Under the pieces are notes generated by a model. It made no database searches, was not told the DNA's origin, and worked only from the letters and a program-made list of their open reading frames with translations. Shown piece after piece: positions 1-5,387 of a stretch of 5,387 nucleotides of DNA. The stretch is from Vulcanimicrobiota bacterium. Its GTDB lineage: Bacteria; Vulcanimicrobiota; Vulcanimicrobiia; Vulcanimicrobiales; Vulcanimicrobiaceae. Location of the stretch: the NCBI GenBank assembly GCA_003133185.1, contig PKWF01000065.1, positions 12,912-18,298 of the forward strand, written 5' to 3'. Position numbers and translations under genes: made by a program. Each line of letters opens with the position of its first letter. Position 1 is the first letter of the stretch.

Positions 1-3000
1 CCGAAGCAGACGTGGAAGAGGCCGGCGCCGAGCAGCGTTAGCCGAATGCGAGGGCTCACGTCGTAGGCCACCTGAAGGTTTCCGACGACAGAGTCGGGCT
101 GCTCGATGTTATCGAACGCGAACGAGCCGGTTTGGAAGTTCGGCGTGTACAAGTAGCCGTACGTACCCAAACCTGGGGAGGCCGCGTACAGGTAGTTGCA
201 CTGTAGCGGGTTGGTCTTCGGCGAGAGCTGCGTGATGCCGGTTTTCGCCGAGTTCAGGACGCAGGAGCGCGGATCGAGACCGTTGTTGTCCAGCGGAGTG
301 CCGTAGAAACCGCCGCTCTGGAAGGAGAAGCTTGGCGTTATCGCCAGCTTATCGTGGCGCCAGTTGAGGATCAGCGAAGAGACATACGGCGAGATGTAGC
401 TGACGAACGAGCCGTTGAGACTCGGCGCGATCGCGGTCGAGTAGGGATTGTACCAGCCACCGAGGTTCAAGAGTCCCTGCGATGGCAGATTGTAGTACGG
501 GTTGAGGATCGTATCGAAACCCTTCGCGATCTTGTTGTTGCGAGTGCTGCACGGAACGCCCTGTCCGTCCTGGTAGCAGGGAAATCCACCACCCGCTTTG
601 GTCAGCAAGTTGTACTGCGAGATGACCCCGTTGAGCACGGCGAGCGGATTGGGAATGATGCCGCCGGTCACGAGCGGTACGTTCTGGAACATGACCTTCG
701 AATTGGTGTACGTGAAGGCCAACTGTCCGGAGAACCCGTTGCGGGTGAAGTCACCCTTGCTGAACTGAAACTCCACGCCTTCGTTGCGATTGACGCCGAC
801 TGGAACCTGCGTCGCGAAGTTAGAGCCGATGAACGTTTGTTGCTGCCAGTTCGAGACCCAGGTGTAGAACGGCGTGAGCTTAAAGCTCATGTCGGTTCCA
901 CGGAAGTGCTTCTCGTACGAGAGGTCGTACTGCCCCGACGAGATTCCCGGAATCGGGTGGAACGGCGAGTAGAACCCGAGGTTCATCGTGTTGTTCCAGA
1001 CCGACCGCTCGTCACCCGAGAGGCTGAGGTACTGGACCGACGCGGAGATCGGCGGCTGCGTGTAGCGGCCGGCCGAGAGGCGCCAGACGACGTCCGGCGA
1101 TTCCGAATAGGTCGCCGAAAAACGCGGCTCCCAGTAGTTGAGCGTGTACGAGCTGGGCGAGGAGGCCGTGAAGTTCGGCGCCGCGACGCCGTTCTGCGTC
1201 GTTCCGTTAGGGTGAACCCAGCCGGTGTGGGAACCCGCGGGGTGTAGGAGCGCGGCTGCGGTGTCGCAGTTTCCGTTCACGTACTGGGCACTTGCCGGCG
1301 GCGGTTGCCCTGGCGCCAGCAGTTGCGTCAGCACTTGGTTCGTTGCCGCGTTGACGCAGGTATAGTTCGCCGTCATGTTCGCGTAGAACTCATCGGCCGG
1401 AGTCGCCGAGTCGGGGAGCTCGTACGTGAAGTTATCGTAGCGGATTGCCGCATTGATCAGGATTTTATCGTTAGGGCGGAACTGATCGGCAAGCGAGAAG
1501 TTCTCGAACTCGGGTTTGACCGAGTTGTACGAGCCACTCGCATTGCCGCTCCAGAGGCTGTCCCACTGCGCGCCAGCCTTGCCGGCCGGAGTGTTCGCGG
1601 CGCCGTAGCCCGAAGGGCCGCCGGAGGCTGCGCCGGTCCACGTGGGATTCACGATGCAGTCGCTGCTGTACGTCTTGGCGCAGTTGATGGTGCCCGTCGA
1701 CGTTTTGATGCTCAGCGTCGTGTCGTAATAGCTGCTGCTCAGACACGGCACGGAGTAGCCGAACGTGTTTGCGGTGCCGGGGATGTTGTCTTTGAAGCCA
1801 TAGCAGGTGAAGCCGGCGCCCGTCTTCGCCATATATCCGATCGGCGAATCGTCTCCGGCGGCCGAGGCGTTGTTCCAGCGAATGACGCCGGCGGTCGTGT
1901 AGTTGCCGTCAAGCGTCATTAGATTTTGGTCGTTGAGCTGGTCTTGGAAGTCCAGCGCGCCGCCGGACGTGTGCGTAATGAGCTGGTACTGCGGGGAGGC
2001 CGGCAACGACGGGACGCCGTCGCCCGTTGCGCCTGCGACCGGGTTATTCTGCAGCCAATCCGAGTAGAAGGTGTAGGCGTACGCTCGCAGATAGGCCGAT
2101 TGGCTCAGCGCGTAGGTGTATTGGACCTTGCTGATGCCGGCGTCGTTCCGAATCGTCGCCTGCGAGTCGTCGTTGACCGGGATCGGGCCGTTAAACGCGT
2201 GGGCCGGCGTGTCGGGAACCATATAGACTCCCGGCGACCGGACGGTCCCCGTACCGGTCTTATAGTCGTACGCGCCGATCGAAGTACCGAACGGAACGTT
2301 GTAAGCGACGCCGTCGGCATATCCCAGATAGGTCGGTGCGCAGGGGAGCGTCCCGAGGATGCTCGAGCCACACGTATACGGACCGGGGCCGAGTCCCAGG
2401 CGCTGCAGATAGAATTGATTCGGCTGCAAAAAGGAGACGATCTGACCGATTCCCGAGCATCCGTTGACGGTGAGGCCGGGGCCGACCGTCTCGGGACCGC
2501 AAGTCGGGGCCGCAGCCCGCGTTCCGTACGCCCCCCAGATGAACTGGTTGTTGCCGGGTCCTTCATCGTCCGGACTGTTATAGCTGTAGCTGTTGAGCGC
2601 CGATCCGCTCCATAGGACCTGCACGTCGTCGCGCAATCCGTTGGCTTTGGGGATGCCCATGTGCAGGTTGATCACGCTCTCGCGGTCGGTGACCATCGAT
2701 GGGTCGCCGGCGACACCGCTATAATACTGCCAGCATCCCTGGTCAGGGAAGCTGAACTTCGACCCGTACATTTGACAGATGGGCTTCACGCCTTGAGCGG
2801 TGCCGAAGACCGCGGTCGGCGATGTGTCGTACACTTGACCGCTCAGGAAGCCATAACCGAGCTCCGTACCGTCGACATCGCCGGAGAAGAAACCGCCGGG
2901 GGTCATATAGCCCGCGCCGTTGGTGGTGTCGAAAAAACGGGAGGCTTGGTTATAGCCTAACAGGCCGACGTAGTAGCTGAAGTTTCGGTCGGGAGTCGAG

Positions 3001-3836
3001 CCGCCGATCTCGACGCTCGCCTGGTGGTAGAACTGCGGGGTCGCGATTCCCAAGTTGGCCGTTGCAAAGCCCGGGAAGGTACCGGTCTTGATGACCTGGT
3101 TGATAAAACCGGCCGTCCCGGCCGAGGCGACCGAGGAAGGACCGCCTCCGGTGTACACCTGCAACTCGGAAAGACCGAGGCTCGATTCCGTTCCGGAGTT
3201 GTAGTTGTCGAAGGAGCGGTTGATCGGGATGCCGTCATACTCGAAGCCCGTGTAGTACGAGTTTTGACCGCGAACGTAGGCCGCGTTGAAATCCCAACCC
3301 ATGCCTCCCTGCGACGTCTGGATACCGGGGACCGAGGCCATTGCCGAGTAGGCACTGTTGAGGTTGCCGCCGCCGCCAAGCGCGGCCGCCGCGGCGGCTT
3401 GCGATGGGTTGACGCTATAGAGGTCGCCTCCGACGCCGGATTTTACCAGCGACGAGCCAGCTTGTGACGTTACCGACGCGATCGTTTTGAGCGTCTTGCT
3501 CAGCGTATAGCTGACCTGTTGAGTTTGATCGGCAAAAACGACGGTTCCGCCGATAGATATGCTCTGATAACCGAATTTGCTCAGGCTGAGCGTATAGGTA
3601 TCCGGTGCGAGCGAGAGTAGGACGAAGTGGCCGCCGGAATCGGTCGTTGCCGTCGCGCTCTGCGACGGCGATACGGCTTTCACGGCTACTCCGGCCAAGG
3701 GCGCTCCTGCGTTATCGCGGACGATGCCGTTCACGTTTCCGGTGACTCCTGCCAGTGCCCATGTTTCCTGGAGCAGAAAAGTGACCAGAAGCGCAACGGC
3801 GACGCTCGTAAAACGGAGCGTTCGTTGCTGTTTCAT
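1..3836 (-). CDS. TonB-dependent outer-membrane receptor with N-terminal carboxypeptidase-regulatory-like domain (Oar-like), C-terminus beyond window
   Basis: Seen: one frame open from ATG at 3836 to the window edge, 1278 codons, no stop. Residues 1-29 form a signal peptide (basic start, hydrophobic core 9-22, ALA|G cleavage site). Residues 34-112 match a CarboxypepD_reg fold (NGIVRDNAGAPLAGV, then TTDSGGHFVLLSLAPDTYTL). An Ala6/Gly4 linker (147-157) leads into a plug at about 155-252, including SVPGIQ, AAYVRGQ, YDGIPI and GFINQVIKTGT. The rest is barrel with aromatic beta-strands (for example 568-590) and a receptor-like segment EPRFSATY...WRLSAGRYTQPP at 903-929. Family knowledge: such receptors import ligands across the outer membrane using TonB-ExbBD energy; Oar-like members have very large barrels. 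The substrate cannot be read from sequence. The last visible stretch, RIRLTLLGAGLFHVCF, looks like a closing strand, so I infer the stop lies a short way beyond. An AAGAGGGAAG site 10 nt upstream supports the start. Odd points: 17 cysteines, and no clear TonB box. Confidence 0.93.
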   Translation of the reverse strand, partial: MKQQRTLRFTSVAVALLVTFLLQETWALAGVTGNVNGIVRDNAGAPLAGVAVKAVSPSQSATATTDSGGHFVLLSLAPDTYTLSLSKFGYQSISIGGTVVFADQTQQVSYTLSKTLKTIASVTSQAGSSLVKSGVGGDLYSVNPSQAAAAAALGGGGNLNSAYSAMASVPGIQTSQGGMGWDFNAAYVRGQNSYYTGFEYDGIPINRSFDNYNSGTESSLGLSELQVYTGGGPSSVASAGTAGFINQVIKTGTFPGFATANLGIATPQFYHQASVEIGGSTPDRNFSYYVGLLGYNQASRFFDTTNGAGYMTPGGFFSGDVDGTELGYGFLSGQVYDTSPTAVFGTAQGVKPICQMYGSKFSFPDQGCWQYYSGVAGDPSMVTDRESVINLHMGIPKANGLRDDVQVLWSGSALNSYSYNSPDDEGPGNNQFIWGAYGTRAAAPTCGPETVGPGLTVNGCSGIGQIVSFLQPNQFYLQRLGLGPGPYTCGSSILGTLPCAPTYLGYADGVAYNVPFGTSIGAYDYKTGTGTVRSPGVYMVPDTPAHAFNGPIPVNDDSQATIRNDAGISKVQYTYALSQSAYLRAYAYTFYSDWLQNNPVAGATGDGVPSLPASPQYQLITHTSGGALDFQDQLNDQNLMTLDGNYTTAGVIRWNNASAAGDDSPIGYMAKTGAGFTCYGFKDNIPGTANTFGYSVPCLSSSYYDTTLSIKTSTGTINCAKTYSSDCIVNPTWTGAASGGPSGYGAANTPAGKAGAQWDSLWSGNASGSYNSVKPEFENFSLADQFRPNDKILINAAIRYDNFTYELPDSATPADEFYANMTANYTCVNAATNQVLTQLLAPGQPPPASAQYVNGNCDTAAALLHPAGSHTGWVHPNGTTQNGVAAPNFTASSPSSYTLNYWEPRFSATYSESPDVVWRLSAGRYTQPPISASVQYLSLSGDERSVWNNTMNLGFYSPFHPIPGISSGQYDLSYEKHFRGTDMSFKLTPFYTWVSNWQQQTFIGSNFATQVPVGVNRNEGVEFQFSKGDFTRNGFSGQLAFTYTNSKVMFQNVPLVTGGIIPNPLAVLNGVISQYNLLTKAGGGFPCYQDGQGVPCSTRNNKIAKGFDTILNPYYNLPSQGLLNLGGWYNPYSTAIAPSLNGSFVSYISPYVSSLILNWRHDKLAITPSFSFQSGGFYGTPLDNNGLDPRSCVLNSAKTGITQLSPKTNPLQCNYLYAASPGLGTYGYLYTPNFQTGSFAFDNIEQPDSVVGNLQVAYDVSPRIRLTLLGAGLFHVCF

Positions 3837-3846
3837 TGTTTGCGTT

Positions 3847-3856
3847 CTTCCCTCTT
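3847..3856 (-). promoter_or_regulatory. Ribosome binding site of the receptor gene
   Basis: Read on the minus strand this is AAGAGGGAAG, a purine-rich Shine-Dalgarno-like stretch ending 10 nt before the ATG at 3836. It supports that ATG as the start, which also places the signal peptide directly at the N-terminus. Confidence 0.6.
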
Positions 3857-3874
3857 TGTCGTAGCTTCGAAATT

Positions 3875-3895
3875 GCGCATCTGTGTTCGATGCGC
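3875..3895. repeat. Perfect inverted repeat in the receptor leader region
   Basis: GCGCATC (3875-3881) and GATGCGC (3889-3895) are exact reverse complements separated by 7 bases. The element lies about 40 bp upstream of the receptor start, just beyond its ribosome binding site. It could be a dimer-type operator or a leader hairpin. No T-run follows on either strand, so it is not an intrinsic terminator. Each arm is also a copy of the RATGCGM motif that recurs across this intergenic region, which favours the operator reading (inference). Confidence 0.45.
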
Positions 3896-3975
3896 TGTAT
3901 CGGCGTTACGAAGTCCCGGGAATGCGACCTTTTGATGATCGTTGACGAATGCGAGCATCACGACACTTTCGCATC
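3875..3975. promoter_or_regulatory. Cluster of five RATGCGM heptamers, candidate operator array
   Basis: Copies seen are 3875-3881 (minus), 3889-3895 (plus), 3921-3927 (plus), 3948-3954 (plus) and 3969-3975 (minus), reading GATGCGC, GATGCGC, AATGCGA, AATGCGA and GATGCGA. Five copies in about 100 non-coding bases is far above the roughly 0.05 expected for equal base frequencies on both strands. By eye I found only about five more in the remaining 5.3 kb, at 45-51, 1538-1544, 4512-4518, 4523-4529 and 5151-5157, all inside coding sequence. The cluster sits between two divergent genes, one of which encodes an HTH protein. That suggests binding sites for a regulator, possibly that protein (inference). 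Confidence 0.45.
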
Positions 3976-3981
3976 AACGAT
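3938..3981. repeat. Interrupted inverted repeat between the divergent genes
   Basis: ATCGTTG (3938-3944) pairs with CAACGAT (3975-3981), and ATGCGA (3949-3954) pairs with TCGCAT (3969-3974). That makes 13 complementary pairs with a 4-base bulge (3945-3948) on one side and a 14-base spacer. It includes two of the five RATGCGM copies. It could be an operator with paired half-sites or a bulged hairpin. There is no T-tract, so termination is unlikely. Confidence 0.4.
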
Positions 3982-4036
3982 TTTCAATAAGTTCAAGTAA
4001 CCTCAAATCGAGAAGCCCTCGAACGGTCCGCGCCTT

Positions 4037-4065
4037 TTGGGATTTCCTGAAGACGGCGCGATAAA
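4037..4065 (+). promoter_or_regulatory. Candidate sigma-70-type promoter for the HTH gene
   Basis: TTGGGA (4037-4042) and GATAAA (4060-4065) are separated by 17 bases. Each matches 4 of 6 consensus positions of the housekeeping bacterial promoter (TTGACA, TATAAT). Initiation about 7 bases downstream would leave a leader of only about 14 nt before the ATG at 4086. No convincing Shine-Dalgarno sequence lies in that stretch. Matches of this quality are common by chance. Confidence 0.3.
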
Positions 4066-4085
4066 AGCTGCGTATTCTGTTAACC

Positions 4086-5387
4086 ATGGCAGTATCGCCG
4101 ATGGAACGACAAGTATTTACGCTACTGCACCGCGTCAGGAAACCCGACGCTCTGGCGGCTGCGCCGTTGATGGCCTCCGTCTGCCGCCACACTGGAATGG
4201 CGAATCCGGTTTACGCCCTCGAGCGAATTGTCAAAGCGGCGCTCGCCGGCGACGACGAGCGGACGGAAAAACTCCGCAGAGCGATCTTCGACGCGGATTT
4301 TAAGCGGGCGGCGACCAACGCGGAGCTGGCGCGACGAAGCGGCGTCTCCCGGCGCCATTTTCAGCGGCGGAGAGCCGAGGCGGTTGCTTCGATCGCTCGG
4401 TACGCCGGCGGGCTGTTGGGACCGTCTCGCGTGAACTGCGTGTCGCACGGAGGCGTTTCGTGGGGTTTCAAACGTGAGGTTGCCGCATTTCTTGCGGCTC
4501 GCGACCGCGGCAATGCGCTCGAGATGCGCTGCATTTCTAACAATCTCGTACGTCTGGCGGAGGATGCCGAGGCTACAACGCTCGCCATGTCGTTCCTCGG
4601 CGACGCGAATTTGCGACTTGGAACAATGGACGAAGCACTCGTGCCCTTTGATGGGCCGCCGCCGCAAATGCTTCCATCTCGTTCCTGGGACCGGATTGCA
4701 AAGGAAGTCGAGCACGCGCGCCAACTTGTGCGCCAAGATCGGCTCGCGCAGGCCGTAACGGTGGCGTCCGCGGCCTGGCAACGTTCGGAGCTGCGCGGTT
4801 TCCAAGGCTTGGCCGCGCGCTCCGCCGCCGTCCTCTATGCGACGGCGGAGGCTCGCGGAGAGTTCGCCGAAGCGCGATCTTGGCGTGCGCGATCGATCGA
4901 ACGTCTTCTCCCGACTCAAGATCGTCTCTTGGGCGCCGGCCTCTTTCTGTACTCGGCGTACGACGGGCGGCGCCGCATGGATCGCGCGCTGGGCGACGTG
5001 CTCTACGAGCGGTTGTGCGTGATCGTGCCGCAGATGCTTGGCGACGGCGAACGGCAACGCGCCGGCGTCACCGGGTTGCTCGCCGCACTTCTCGACGCGC
5101 GGGTCACGCCGAGTGCGATTGCGCCGGTCGCACAAAGCGATTCGGCCTTCGCGCATTACGCCGGAAAAAGTTTGGAGCCCGTCGCCGAGATGCTCGCGCT
5201 CGCGCTGACGGCGTTGACGGGACGCTCCTGGAGCGCGGCCTTCGAAGGCCTGCTGTTAGCACTGGCCGATTGCACGGCAAAACTGCGCCCGGCGGCACCA
5301 CGAACCATCGCAATTGCAATCCCTAAGTCACAATCGGCCTCTATCGATCATTTGAAGTTTGATGATCAACGGTCAGGCGGGGTCGAA
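4086..5387 (+). CDS. Putative HTH DNA-binding protein with TPR-like helical region, C-terminus beyond window
   Basis: Seen: 434 codons open to the window edge. ATG at 4086 is the first ATG after an in-frame TAA at 4062; ATG at 4101 (MERQVFTLL) is an alternative, and neither has a clear ribosome binding site. No signal peptide or membrane segment is visible, so the product is probably cytoplasmic. Residues 77-100 (TNAELARRSGVSRRHFQRRR...) read as a helix-turn-helix: helix 80-86, turn GVS, recognition helix about 89-99, very Arg-rich, with an AraC-like flavour. Residues 5-60 form a helical N-terminal segment. Residues 203-295 have Ala-rich paired helices (EVEHARQLVRQDRLAQAVTV, AEARGEFAEARSWRARSIER) resembling TPR repeats. 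I do not recognise a named family. Divergent orientation to the receptor and the intervening motif array suggest a local transcriptional regulator (inference). It could instead be a general HTH protein unrelated to its neighbour. Confidence 0.78.
   Translation, partial: MAVSPMERQVFTLLHRVRKPDALAAAPLMASVCRHTGMANPVYALERIVKAALAGDDERTEKLRRAIFDADFKRAATNAELARRSGVSRRHFQRRRAEAVASIARYAGGLLGPSRVNCVSHGGVSWGFKREVAAFLAARDRGNALEMRCISNNLVRLAEDAEATTLAMSFLGDANLRLGTMDEALVPFDGPPPQMLPSRSWDRIAKEVEHARQLVRQDRLAQAVTVASAAWQRSELRGFQGLAARSAAVLYATAEARGEFAEARSWRARSIERLLPTQDRLLGAGLFLYSAYDGRRRMDRALGDVLYERLCVIVPQMLGDGERQRAGVTGLLAALLDARVTPSAIAPVAQSDSAFAHYAGKSLEPVAEMLALALTALTGRSWSAAFEGLLLALADCTAKLRPAAPRTIAIAIPKSQSASIDHLKFDDQRSGGVE

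Noticed and set aside
354..2615. Three long plus-strand open frames (354-1247, 1305-1922, 1926-2615) opposite the receptor gene
   Set aside because: They use exactly the complementary triplets of the receptor codons. Such frames stay open simply because the receptor rarely uses TTA, CTA or TCA. The translations are Arg/Val-rich with no recognisable domain, while the minus-strand frame shows a full receptor architecture.
3627..3935. 102-codon plus-strand open frame spanning the receptor start and part of the intergenic region
   Set aside because: Most of it overlaps the signal peptide and CarboxypepD_reg coding sequence on the other strand, and its translation has no recognisable features.
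3980..4006. Possible minus-strand promoter for the receptor (TTGAGG at 4006-4001, GAAAAT at 3985-3980)
   Set aside because: The spacing is only 15 bases and the matches are weak. The AT-rich stretch is a reasonable place for a promoter but does not support a specific call.
4825..4848. Strong GC hairpin (CCGCCGTC / GACGGCGG with 8-base loop) resembling a terminator
   Set aside because: It lies inside the HTH gene's reading frame and no T-run follows. It arises from Ala/Arg-rich codons.
4122..5156. 344-codon minus-strand open frame opposite the HTH gene
   Set aside because: It is the in-phase complement of the plus-strand frame and ends where that frame uses CTA (4122). Its translation is Arg/His-rich and domain-free, whereas the plus-strand frame is longer and has an HTH.
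5346..5367. Inverted repeat GATCAT / ATGATC near the window end, and the 10-mer TTTGATGATC shared with 3931-3940
   Set aside because: Short stems and 10-base matches are expected several times by chance in a window of this size, and the site lies in coding sequence.

Overview
The window holds two divergently transcribed genes, both cut off by the window edges, with 249 bp of non-coding DNA between them. I see no RNA gene, mobile element, CRISPR array or phage feature. Base composition is moderately GC-rich. The left gene encodes a Gram-negative (diderm) outer-membrane protein. From memory, the way this receptor and its HTH partner read resembles proteins of uncultured soil lineages such as Candidatus Eremiobacterota (WPS-2). 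That is a tentative impression, and Acidobacteria-like lineages also carry large receptors of this type.

Positions 1-3836, minus strand: a very large TonB-dependent outer-membrane receptor, 1278 codons visible with the C-terminal end missing. It has a signal peptide, a carboxypeptidase-regulatory-like (CarboxypepD_reg) domain, a plug and a long Tyr/Ser/Gly-rich beta-barrel. Its barrel region carries 17 cysteines, 16 of which fall into consecutive pairs.

Positions 3837-4085: the divergent regulatory region. It contains a purine-rich ribosome binding site for the receptor, two inverted repeats, a plausible promoter for the right-hand gene, and five copies of the heptamer RATGCGM (either orientation) within about 100 bp. 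This motif cluster is the strongest unexplained signal in the window and looks like an operator array.

Positions 4086-5387, plus strand: an open reading frame of 434 codons that runs off the window. It encodes a putative cytoplasmic protein with a helix-turn-helix near residues 77-100 followed by an alpha-helical, TPR-like region. I do not recognise a named family.

Working model (inference): the HTH protein is a local regulator that binds the RATGCGM array and controls the receptor, itself, or both. The receptor's substrate cannot be told from the sequence. No wholly new system is demonstrated; the new elements would be the regulator family and its operator.
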